A stretch of DNA of 7,474 nucleotides from Gammaproteobacteria bacterium (GCA_029864065.1 JAOTUD010000117.1:1-7474), one strand, 5' to 3'. Counted from the stretch's first letter, positions 1 through 5,588 are shown. Program-made: numbers and translations. Notes: generated by a model not told the origin, from the sequence alone.

Positions 1-103
1 GGCGGAATTCCCTAAGCCAGTTTTGGTGTGTATGTGATCTGCGCATCGATCAGCCTGGATTGTGCCAGCACTGGCCGTAGCAGGAAACTATTTTCCAAAA
101 TCC

Positions 104-657
104 TCATGATCCGGCGGCCCGGTTGTCGACATCGACGATGCCGCGCGCGGCCAGCAGCCTGGTCAGCGCGGGAAGCCCTGCACCTGCGCTGCCTGCATGC
201 CCTGTCGGTGCGCGGCTTCGACATTGGCCTCGTTATCGTCTACGAACAGGATCCGCGCGGGCGCTATACCAAGCACCGCGATGACGTGTTCGAAAATCTC
301 CGCATCCGGTTTCGACATGCCCAGCCGGTGCGACGCGAAGATATCATCGACGTAGCGCGGCAGCAGGACCTCGGCGCCGCTAAACAGTCCGATCGGCCGG
401 CGCGTGAAATGATCGATCAACTGATCGACATCGCAGCCGATATCGAGTTCTTCGATCAGCGTTGCCGCAAATTCGCGCGCGCCGATCTGGCCCTTTTCGA
501 AGGATACCGCGGTTGCCGATTTGAACCAGTCGGCGAGCGTGAATCGATCGACGCCAGTCAGCGCGGCGTCGGGCACCGGGCTCGGGCCCAGTTCGATCAG
601 TACCCCGCCCAGGTCGAACAGGATTGCGTCGATCGCTTTGCTGGTCAAGACCGGCAC
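104..657 (-). pseudogene. HAD-superfamily hydrolase, internally deleted and frameshifted near its 3' end
   Basis: Members are Asp-nucleophile hydrolases, mostly small-molecule phosphatases or dehalogenases of the DLGG/DLGN-V group. Counting from a GTG at 657, motif I is FDLGGVL with nucleophile D15; motif III is GMSKPD with K116; motif IV is FVDDNEANVEAA with D140-D141. The motif II block (usually LSNTN-like) is absent: GAEVLLPR at 94-101 runs straight into YVDDIFASH, so about 30 residues seem lost in frame. The open frame stops at 163 after QGFPR. Adding one base to the GGG near 176-178 would give a family-like tail (LPALTRLLAARGIV) ending at 104, about 184 residues in all. The start is unclear: GTG 657 and TTG 648 are in frame, while an ATG at 665, better placed behind the GGAG that overlaps the upstream gene's stop, is out of frame. 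It is last in a co-directional cluster, 17 bases after the GFA gene. The family is clear; function is doubtful. Confidence 0.62.
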
Positions 658-674
658 CGTTTCATCGATTTGAA

Positions 675-1151
675 TTACTCCTGCGCAAGCTGCCGGCGCC
701 ACCGGTCGGACAGCGCCTGCTCGTCTTTGGGCTCCTCGGCGAAACAGCGGAACTCCCGGGGATCGACCGATATCCAGGGTTGCGCGCTGTTGAGCCAGAT
801 GTGCGCGACCGGGCGCAGCCAGCCGGTGTCGTCCAGCGATCCCGCCTTGATGCTGACCGGTTGATCCAGCCTGTCTGATCCGTGATAAATACGTGAACCG
901 CATTGCGGGCAAAATGCGCAGCGCCTGATGACGCCGTCGCCGCCGCGGGTATCCCAGGTTTTGAGCAGGTCCCGGCCCTGCAGGAATTCGACCTCGTCCA
1001 GCGACACGATCAGCGACATGCCGAAGGCGCTCGACGACTGTTTCTGGCAATCGTGGCAATGGCAGACGTAAAGCATGCGCGGGGTGGCGTTGAGCCGGTA
1101 GCGTATGCTCCCGCACTGGCAGCCGCCGGATTGCGAAATTATCTTGTCCAT
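675..1151 (-). CDS. GFA/CENP-V domain zinc-binding protein (glutathione-dependent formaldehyde-activating-like)
   Basis: A 158-residue protein of the GFA family, a small beta-rich zinc fold named after the glutathione-dependent formaldehyde-activating enzyme; most members have no proven reaction. The expected zinc ligands are visible in order: GGCQCG with C11 and C13, VCHCHDCQ with C30, C32 and C35, and CAFCPQCGSRIYHG with C78, C81 and C84. Length is typical and the reading frame is intact. There is no signal peptide, so it should be cytosolic. The start is well supported: GGAGG lies six bases before the ATG. The first 13 bases overlap the end of the upstream cysteine hydrolase, which suggests translational coupling, and the HAD gene follows 17 bases after the stop. 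A thiol-adduct or aldehyde substrate is suggested by the family name only. Confidence 0.93.
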   Translation of the reverse strand: MDKIISQSGGCQCGSIRYRLNATPRMLYVCHCHDCQKQSSSAFGMSLIVSLDEVEFLQGRDLLKTWDTRGGDGVIRRCAFCPQCGSRIYHGSDRLDQPVSIKAGSLDDTGWLRPVAHIWLNSAQPWISVDPREFRCFAEEPKDEQALSDRWRRQLAQE

Positions 1152-1738
1152 TGCAGGCCTCCGGGTTGTTGTCGGGCCAGCGCGCCGAGCACCTCGGCGG
1201 TCGTGCGCACGGCGCAGAATTCCTTATCCAGGCTGACCAGGTTGACGCGGTGTATGTCCTCGGCGGCATACTGCCGCCCGTCGTAACCGCTGCGCGCGAA
1301 CGCCGCGGTGGCATCCGCGACCAGGGTCACGTCAAAACCCAGGTCGGAAGCCATGCGGGTCGATGCCGACACGCAATGTTCGGTGCTAAGCCCGACGATG
1401 ACGAGTTTCGAAATCGACGAACGCCGCAGGTATTCCTCAAGCCCGGTGCCGATAAAAGCGCTGTTGACGGTCTTGGTGAATTCCTTTTCGCCCGGCAGCG
1501 GACGCACCTCGTCCTGGTAGTCATTGCCGGGCAGGTCCGGCCGCAGTTTCGAGCCTGCTTCGACCGAGCAATGGCGGATATGAATAACAGGCAGGCCACT
1601 CCGCCGCCATCCTGCGAGCAGCAAGGCCATGTTGACTTCCGCGTCCGCATTGTTACGCCGCCCCAGGGCTGGATCGGTCAGGCCTTTCTGCACATCGATC
1701 AAAAGCAGTGCGACCTTGTCGGCAATGTTGTCAGGCAT
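1139..1738 (-). CDS. Cysteine hydrolase, isochorismatase-like family
   Basis: A 199-residue protein with the isochorismatase-like alpha/beta fold. The family hydrolyses amide, carbamoyl or vinyl-ether bonds (nicotinamidase, N-carbamoylsarcosine amidase, isochorismatase, biuret hydrolase) using an Asp-Lys-Cys triad. The triad is present: D15 in LLLIDVQKG, K89 in FTKTVNSAF, and C122 in GLSTEHCVSAS, followed by the usual helix with TRMASDLGFDV. HIRH at 53-56 sits at the end of the second core strand. The substrate cannot be read from the sequence. There is no signal peptide. The start ATG follows an AAGAGAAG tract by seven bases. The gene ends 13 bases inside the GFA gene and begins 45 bases after the DsrE-like gene, so the three are probably on one mRNA. 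Two further loci of the same fold lie at 3858-4406 and 4505-4687. Confidence 0.93.
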   Translation of the reverse strand: MPDNIADKVALLLIDVQKGLTDPALGRRNNADAEVNMALLLAGWRRSGLPVIHIRHCSVEAGSKLRPDLPGNDYQDEVRPLPGEKEFTKTVNSAFIGTGLEEYLRRSSISKLVIVGLSTEHCVSASTRMASDLGFDVTLVADATAAFARSGYDGRQYAAEDIHRVNLVSLDKEFCAVRTTAEVLGALARQQPGGLQWTR

Positions 1739-1783
1739 TTGCCAGCTTCTCTTGCGACTCGAAAAGGCCAGTAGTCCCTGGGT

Positions 1784-2122
1784 TTACAGCGTGATAACCT
1801 GGTCGGGCATGTTTCCGGCCAGCGCTTCGTACAGGTTGGGGAAACATCCGATGGGTGTGCCATCGACGAGCTTAGCGTCAATTTCGTGCTCGTAGCAGCA
1901 CTGGTCGCAATCCATCAGCATGATGTTCTGTTCCTTTGCGACCCTTGCCAGCCGTTCGCCGCCAGGATCGCCCTTGACCGGTACGTAATTATTGTCTTGG
2001 AAGAAGAACATGCCGACCACTTCGGGGCCGTGGGCATGCCTTTCGAGTTGCGACAGTATCATTTTGCCGAGCCCGTAGGTAACCCTGTGCCCCTGGCTGG
2101 AGAAGATGTAAGCGACTTTCAT
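1784..2122 (-). CDS. SaoD/DsrE-like small cysteine-rich protein
   Basis: A 112-residue protein of the DsrE/DsrF-like fold, whose characterised members handle sulfur through cysteine persulfides. The opening MKVAYIFSS is the first beta strand; VVGMFFFQDNNY at 35-46 and GDPGGERLARVAK at 51-63 are typical of this branch, and the C-terminus GCFPNLYEALAGNMPDQVI strongly recalls proteins named SaoD/DsrE. Cysteines sit at C72, C75 and C76 (DCDQCC) and C93, a plausible thiol or persulfide site. I chose the ATG at 2122 because AGGA lies seven bases before it; an in-frame ATG at 2167 would add 15 residues and overlap the upstream stop codon, which is less likely. The gene lies 44 bases after the acetyltransferase and 45 bases before the cysteine hydrolase. 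The substrate is unknown. No other Sao-type genes, nor dsrF or dsrH, are next to it. Confidence 0.82.
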   Translation of the reverse strand: MKVAYIFSSQGHRVTYGLGKMILSQLERHAHGPEVVGMFFFQDNNYVPVKGDPGGERLARVAKEQNIMLMDCDQCCYEHEIDAKLVDGTPIGCFPNLYEALAGNMPDQVITL

Positions 2123-2166
2123 TTTTTGATCCTGTCTGTGTTGATCGATGCGAACCCGGACATGCA

Positions 2167-2610
2167 TTAAGCGAAATCATGAGGCTCGTCCTCGATCAAA
2201 CGTTTGCTCAGGACGGTTACCGGGTCCGGCGTGTAACCGATGCTGCGGTAGAAGGCGCTCACGCCCTCGTTGTTGTTTCTGACCATCAGGTCTATCTTCG
2301 GGCAGCCAAGCTTAACAAGCTCCGCCTCGACGTATTGCACAAGCATCGTAGCGATTCCCTGTCGCCGGCAAGCGTCGTCGACGGCGAGGTAGTACATCCA
2401 TCCGCGGTGACCGTCATAACCCGCCATGCAGCTCGCGATCAACGCGCCATCCGTCAGGGCCACGAAGAAAAGGTCGGGCGAATCGGCGCACTTGCGTTCG
2501 ATATCGGCGCGCGGGTCATTCCACGGCACGATCAGCCCCGAGCGTTGCCACAACGCGATGACCCCGGCTTCATCGCCGTGTTCAAAATTCCTGATAACAG
2601 GATCTTGCAT
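2167..2610 (-). CDS. ypeA: GNAT family N-acetyltransferase, YpeA-like
   Basis: A 147-residue acetyl-CoA-dependent N-acetyltransferase closely resembling E. coli YpeA. Diagnostic stretches appear in order: PWNDP at 29-33, DIERK at 36-40, the GYDGHRG signature at 64-70, the acetyl-CoA pyrophosphate loop CRRQGIA at 81-87, GCPKIDLMV at 102-110, FYRSIGY at 120-126, and KRLIEDE at 136-142 near the end. Length matches the family. The acceptor substrate of YpeA-type enzymes is not established as far as I know. The protein should be cytosolic. The start is well supported by GGAGGGG a few bases before the ATG. It follows the small exported-protein gene by 29 bases and precedes the DsrE-like gene by 44 bases, so it may be the first gene of the cytosolic cluster or sit mid-operon. 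Confidence 0.92.
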   Translation of the reverse strand: MQDPVIRNFEHGDEAGVIALWQRSGLIVPWNDPRADIERKCADSPDLFFVALTDGALIASCMAGYDGHRGWMYYLAVDDACRRQGIATMLVQYVEAELVKLGCPKIDLMVRNNNEGVSAFYRSIGYTPDPVTVLSKRLIEDEPHDFA

Positions 2611-2639
2611 CGTACCCCTCCACGCGGTGCCAGGCCACG

Positions 2640-2972
2640 TCAGGGGCCATAGTAGGTCTTCAAAACCCGGTAGCGGCCGGTGTCGACCGTAAACACCAGC
2701 TTGTTGTCCACCGGTTGCATATCGACGGATTGCAGTCTCACGTAGATCGTCGATTCATCGGTCGTTATGCAGACGAACTCACCGGTTTTTTCGTCGATCT
2801 TGCCCAGCGCCTCCTGGGTGACCGGATTCCCCGCCTGGCTGTCCATTTCCGCGATAACGGCATCGATCGCGAGCCCGCAGCTGAACGAAACCGTCTCCTG
2901 AACCGGTTCTGCCGCGCTCGGGGCGGAGACGAGGATTAGCGTGAAAAAGGCGCTGGCCATGGTCTTGTGCAT
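2640..2972 (-). CDS. Small exported protein of unknown function
   Basis: About 110 residues, not recognised. The N-terminus (MHKTMASAFFTLILVSAPSA) has the shape of a Sec signal peptide: a basic residue, a hydrophobic core, and an AxA-type cleavage site near residues 17-21, so the mature protein is probably periplasmic and about 90 residues. The mature part has two cysteines, C32 (SFSCGLAID) and C68 (EFVCITTD), which could form one disulfide, and a beta-rich C-terminal half ending in DTGRYRVLKTYYGP. The ATG at 2972 is chosen; a GTG immediately upstream is equally possible, as AGGAG lies 10 to 13 bases ahead. The open frame extends far upstream to 3464, but that part is the shadow of the cytochrome gene. 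The gene lies 104 bases after the cytochrome c'-like gene and 29 bases before ypeA, so co-transcription with either is possible. Confidence 0.75.
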   Translation of the reverse strand: MHKTMASAFFTLILVSAPSAAEPVQETVSFSCGLAIDAVIAEMDSQAGNPVTQEALGKIDEKTGEFVCITTDESTIYVRLQSVDMQPVDNKLVFTVDTGRYRVLKTYYGP

Positions 2973-3076
2973 CACGGATAAGAAAGCTCCTGTCACGCTC
3001 GCGCGTAACGCGATAGCCGCCCGCGGTTTTTCGGACCGGGGTCTACGGCCAGTTAAAATGTAGTTGCGGCCGGGGT

Positions 3077-3505
3077 TCATTTGATTCGGTACCCCGCGTG
3101 GCAGGCGACGCAGGCCGAGGTGATTTCGCCTAGCGCCCGGTAAGCGGGCAGCGCCTCGCCCTCCTGGGCTTTCAGCGCGAAGCGGCTTGCCGCCCGGTGC
3201 ATTCCGCTGCCTAGCTGGCGCATGCTTTCGGGCATGAAAGGGGCCATGTGTTCGGCGCCGTGCGATCCCAGCGAACTCATGCCGAGCCTGGACTCGGCCA
3301 CCTCGGCGGCTTTTTCGAGTTCGCCCCGTGCGAGTCGGCCGAGAATCTCGTCCAGCGCGGCCAGGTGATCGCGCATGTTGGACAGCATGTGCTGCTGCAT
3401 CATCTCCGGCAGTTCGACCAGTTGACGCTGGTCTGTGGCCGCTGTCGCGGTGGCCGATGTGCAAATCACGAGCGTTGCAATGGCTAGCGTTGAATTTTTT
3501 ATCAT
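3077..3505 (-). CDS. Periplasmic cytochrome c'/c556-like protein
   Basis: A 142-residue protein with an N-terminal Sec signal peptide (hydrophobic stretch to about residue 20, cleavage near ATATAA) and a single haem c attachment site CVACH (C132, C135, H136) six residues from the C-terminus. A C-terminal CxxCH in a mostly helical protein of this size is the layout of the four-helix-bundle cytochromes c' and c556. Methionines near the mature N-terminus (MMQQHM, SNM at about 35-44) are candidates for a distal haem ligand. It is likely to act in periplasmic electron transfer or small-gas binding; the sequence does not say which. The ATG is preceded by a modest AGGCG seven bases away that lies inside a short inverted repeat (3508-3520). 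It is divergent from the DUF2905 gene and 104 bases ahead of the small exported protein. Confidence 0.87.
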   Translation of the reverse strand: MIKNSTLAIATLVICTSATATAATDQRQLVELPEMMQQHMLSNMRDHLAALDEILGRLARGELEKAAEVAESRLGMSSLGSHGAEHMAPFMPESMRQLGSGMHRAASRFALKAQEGEALPAYRALGEITSACVACHAGYRIK

Positions 3506-3619
3506 TGATTAGCGCCTAATTGATGCCGAATTTCCGGTTGCCCTGACTACAGGGTGATTCCCGCCTACCTTTAACGACGATATCATAGCGCAGCGATAGA
3601 TAGACTCAACAACAGTTCC
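3506..3619. promoter_or_regulatory. Divergent intergenic region with two short inverted repeats
   Basis: This 114-base region separates the minus-strand cytochrome gene from the plus-strand DUF2905 gene and must hold the start signals of both. Two perfect short inverted repeats are visible: ATTAG-CGC-CTAAT at 3508-3520, which overlaps the cytochrome ribosome binding site, and CCCTG-ACTA-CAGGG at 3541-3554. A TATCAT at 3581-3586 matches five of six bases of a sigma-70 -10 box for the plus-strand gene, but no good -35 stands at the right distance. Function is inferred from position only. Confidence 0.3.
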
Positions 3620-3820
3620 ATGCAAAAACTGCTGATCATCCTCGGGCTGCTCGTCGTCGCGGTTGGCCTTGCCTGGCCATGGCTTGGGTCGATTCCGTTT
3701 GGGCGCCTGCCCGGCGACATCGTAATCGAGCGCGATAATTTCACCTTTTATCTGCCGTTAACGACAATGGTCATCGTCAGCCTGCTGGTTTCGCTGGCAA
3801 TCTGGTTTTTTCACCAATGA
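3620..3820 (+). CDS. DUF2905 family small membrane protein
   Basis: A 66-residue integral membrane protein of the DUF2905 family, and the only plus-strand gene in the window. Two hydrophobic helices are clear, residues about 3-24 and 46-64. They are joined by the family signature loop FGRLPGDIVIERDNFTFYLP at 27-46. Length and layout match the family, which has no established function. No strong Shine-Dalgarno precedes the ATG; AACAACAG is the nearest purine-rich tract. It is divergent from the cytochrome c'-like gene and converges on the cysteine hydrolase, with 37 bases between the two stop codons and no clear terminator there. Confidence 0.93.
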   Translation: MQKLLIILGLLVVAVGLAWPWLGSIPFGRLPGDIVIERDNFTFYLPLTTMVIVSLLVSLAIWFFHQ

Positions 3821-3857
3821 CGGCGTGGCAGCTACTCGGAGCCTGGCGGTATCGATT

Positions 3858-4406
3858 TCAGCGCGCCGCGAGAACCTGGTCGGTCGACAAAATTTTCGCA
3901 AACGGCATGCCGAGCGCCGCCATGAACGCCGCCTGCACGTCGGCGGCCCTGACGCGCTGGCCCTCGAATTCGAGGTCCCGGGTGGCGCAGGCATCGGCGA
4001 CCACCTGGCATTTGTACCCGAGGTCGAAAGCGGCGCGGGTCGTCGTGTCTATGCACATGTGGCTCATGGCCCCGCAGATAACCAGTTCCCCGATACCTGC
4101 CTGTTGCATCATTTTATGCAGGTCGGTATCGCGAAACGCGTTAGGATAGTGTTTGACGACCAGCGGCTCGCCCGGTTCCGGTTTGACGCTGTCGTTTATT
4201 TCGCAACCCGGGGTATCGGCAGCGAAAAAGGTCGCGCCTGCGCGCGAGGCGATGTGCTGGATATGAAACAATGGCATCGCCTCGGCGCGAAACGATGCCA
4301 GCAACCTGGCGCAGTTCGACGCCGCAGCGTCCATCGATACCAGCTCCATCGAGCCGCCGGTGAAGTAGTCGTTTTGCACGTCGATAATAATTAAACCCGT
4401 GTTCAT
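3858..4406 (-). CDS. Cysteine hydrolase, isochorismatase-like family (second complete copy)
   Basis: A 182-residue cytosolic hydrolase of the isochorismatase-like fold with an Asp-Lys-Cys triad: D9 in LIIIDVQNDYF, K85 in VVKHYPNAF, and C118 in GAMSHMCIDTTTRAA. The GAMSHMCID block carries the conserved peptide just before the nucleophile. YFTGGSMEL after the first strand and DACATRDLEF at about 138-147 are common in members annotated simply as cysteine hydrolases; nicotinamidase metal-site residues are not evident. The substrate is unknown. An AGGG lies nine bases before the ATG. It differs clearly from the copy at 1139-1738, so this is not a recent tandem duplication. It lies 98 bases downstream of the truncated relative at 4505-4687 and ends tail to tail with the DUF2905 gene. 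Confidence 0.92.
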   Translation of the reverse strand: MNTGLIIIDVQNDYFTGGSMELVSMDAAASNCARLLASFRAEAMPLFHIQHIASRAGATFFAADTPGCEINDSVKPEPGEPLVVKHYPNAFRDTDLHKMMQQAGIGELVICGAMSHMCIDTTTRAAFDLGYKCQVVADACATRDLEFEGQRVRAADVQAAFMAALGMPFAKILSTDQVLAAR

Positions 4407-4504
4407 GTTCTGTCACCCTGTCGTGGTCGTTTGATTAGAATTAGCGTGAACGACCGGCTCCTGCGCGCGCCGGCCGTTACCGTTGCATAGTGCACCTGGC
4501 GCGA

Positions 4505-4687
4505 TCATTGCGCATTTATTGAATGCGGATATACCGCTTTCGAAATCGCGCGCAATGGCAACCCAGCCGAACAGGTGCCACGCGTCGCGAAAAACTCCTT
4601 TTGCATGTCGATAACCAGCAGCGCTGTTTGCGCGGGCGAGAAACGGCAGCTTCTATCGCCCCGGCAGGTTACGGAAATCATTTTCAT
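4505..4687 (-). pseudogene. Truncated cysteine hydrolase (isochorismatase-like) N-terminal fragment
   Basis: A 60-residue open frame that starts like an isochorismatase-fold hydrolase and then loses the match. It opens with MKMISVT, followed by FSPAQTALLVIDMQKEFF at 16-33, which contains the catalytic Asp (D27) and first core strand of a larger (~220-residue) subgroup. After ATRGT the sequence no longer resembles the family, and the Lys and Cys parts of the triad are absent. The start looks genuine: a GAGAG tract stands a few bases before the ATG, 27 bases after the VOC gene. A different frame stays open past the break to about 4413 (including HLFGWVAIARDFESG) but I do not recognise it as the missing part. 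It is most likely a relic with its 3' portion deleted. It could be expressed as a short peptide, but not as an active enzyme. Confidence 0.6.
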
Positions 4688-4714
4688 ACGGATTCTCTCG
4701 ATCCTGAGCGGCGC

Positions 4715-5086
4715 CTATACGTGTTGATCCACCAGGATCGTGTTGCCATCCGGGTCGGCAATCACGAAGCTGGCCGGTCCGGTCGAATCCGGTTGCGCCT
4801 GCGAAATCATTTCGACGCCCCGGTTCATGAGCAGCTGCTGCAGTTCGCGAACGTCGGTGAATTTTTCCAGAGGCCGGGCATCGCTGTCCCAGCCCGGGTT
4901 GAAAGTCAGGATGTTCTGGTCGAACATGCCCTGAAACAGGCCGATGGCGTGAGCGCCGTTTTTCATGATCAACCAGTTCTGCGACTGTTCTCCTCCGAAA
5001 ACGGTAAATCCCAGCTTTTCGTAAAACTGCCTCGATTGCTGGATATCCTTTACCGCCAGGCTGATAGAGAAAGCTCCCAGTTCCAT
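4715..5086 (-). CDS. VOC-fold (glyoxalase/bleomycin-resistance-like) protein
   Basis: A 123-residue, intact VOC superfamily protein with two beta-alpha-beta-beta-beta modules. Visible family features are SISLAVKDIQQSRQFYEKLG at 7-26, NWLIMKNGAHAIGLFQGMF at 37-55, NILTFNPGWD at 58-67, the helix FTDVRELQQLL at 76-86, and the C-terminal ASFVIADPDGNTILVDQHV. This subgroup is widespread in proteobacteria and usually annotated only as VOC family or glyoxalase-like; the substrate is unknown. The usual glyoxalase I metal ligands are not evident, so I would not call it a lactoylglutathione lyase. The ATG is preceded by GGGAG about six bases away. It lies 99 bases after the broken ankyrin gene and 27 bases before the truncated cysteine hydrolase. 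Confidence 0.92.
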   Translation of the reverse strand: MELGAFSISLAVKDIQQSRQFYEKLGFTVFGGEQSQNWLIMKNGAHAIGLFQGMFDQNILTFNPGWDSDARPLEKFTDVRELQQLLMNRGVEMISQAQPDSTGPASFVIADPDGNTILVDQHV

Positions 5087-5185
5087 GACTCACTCCCGCG
5101 ATGCGTTTCGTGTCAAAGGCGCACAGTTTAGCGCCAAATCGGGCACAGTGGATCGAGTTTTGAACCACCCGCGGGCCGGCGCAGG

Positions 5186-5519
5186 CTAGCTTCGACAGTT
5201 GAATTTCTCTGCCGCAGTTTGTTGCAACAGCTCGTAAACACGCTCGCCTTCCTTGTTCCTGCGACCGCGCCGAGCGTTTTCTCGCCGATGTTCGCTGCGT
5301 CGCGCGCATTGACGTCCGCGCCGCCGATAACAGGAACCTGACGATATCGAGGTACTCGGCGCTGGCGGCATGGTGCCGCGGGGTGAACGACAAGTCCTTA
5401 TTGAATGCGTTCACATCGAGACCTGCGCCAACGAGTTGTCTGACCTCGGCCAGGTCGCCCTCGCCGGCGGTGATATGGAGCCGATCCGGAAATGTCTCGT
5501 CGTTTGTTTCTGTAGTCAA
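5186..5519 (-). pseudogene. Ankyrin-repeat protein gene broken by two apparent one-base losses
   Basis: The coding signal is spread over three frames. From a TTG at 5519 the first frame reads DRLHITAGEGDLAEVRQLV and GAGLDVNA (first ankyrin repeat), then a second repeat FTPRHHAASAEYLDIVRFLL up to about 5324. The match then continues one frame over as GADVNARDAANIGEKTLGAV to about 5265, and finally in the third frame as RNKEGERVYELLQQTAAEKF to a TAG at 5186. One extra base near 5318-5324 (GGCGGCG where GGCGGGCG is expected) and one near 5258-5270 would give a continuous protein of about 111 residues. FTPRHHAA has Arg where the repeat consensus has Leu. The first-frame reading continues open to 4653 across the VOC gene, but that part is non-coding shadow. 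The start is uncertain, with no good ribosome binding site. Ankyrin repeats mediate protein contacts; the partner is unknown. Confidence 0.68.
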
Positions 5520-5588
5520 AGCCCGTGTCCGGGGCTTCGCCGAACGCCCGTGCCTTTGGCGGCGTCGCCTGGCGATTGCGGGAGCCAG

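Noticed and set aside
64..96. Two small dyads after the HAD gene (GCCAG-CA-CTGGC and GGAAA-CTAT-TTTCC)
   Set aside because: Stems are only four to five pairs with tiny loops and no T-run on the minus strand, so they are not convincing terminators.
12..107. Small minus-strand frame starting in an ATGA overlap with the restored HAD stop (31 codons)
   Set aside because: The overlap is suggestive of coupling, but the peptide is unrecognised, has no clear ribosome binding site, and the HAD gene before it is itself broken.
28..864. Plus-strand open frame of 278 codons
   Set aside because: It is antisense to the HAD and GFA genes, its composition is Arg/Ala/Gln-rich with no family features, and it arises from GC-biased third positions of the minus-strand genes.
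163..1314. Very long minus-strand frame of 383 codons
   Set aside because: Only the part after about 657 is HAD-like; the upstream part is out of frame with the GFA and cysteine hydrolase genes it crosses.
3821..3857. Shared terminator between the convergent DUF2905 and cysteine hydrolase genes
   Set aside because: No stem followed by a T-run was found on either strand; TGGT-TTTTTC-ACCA at the end of DUF2905 is too short a stem.
3825..4394. Plus-strand frame of 189 codons
   Set aside because: It lies exactly antisense to the second complete cysteine hydrolase and has no recognisable domain.
4523..5131. Plus-strand frame of 202 codons over the VOC gene
   Set aside because: It is antisense to the well-supported VOC gene and the truncated hydrolase, and looks like a shadow of minus-strand codons.
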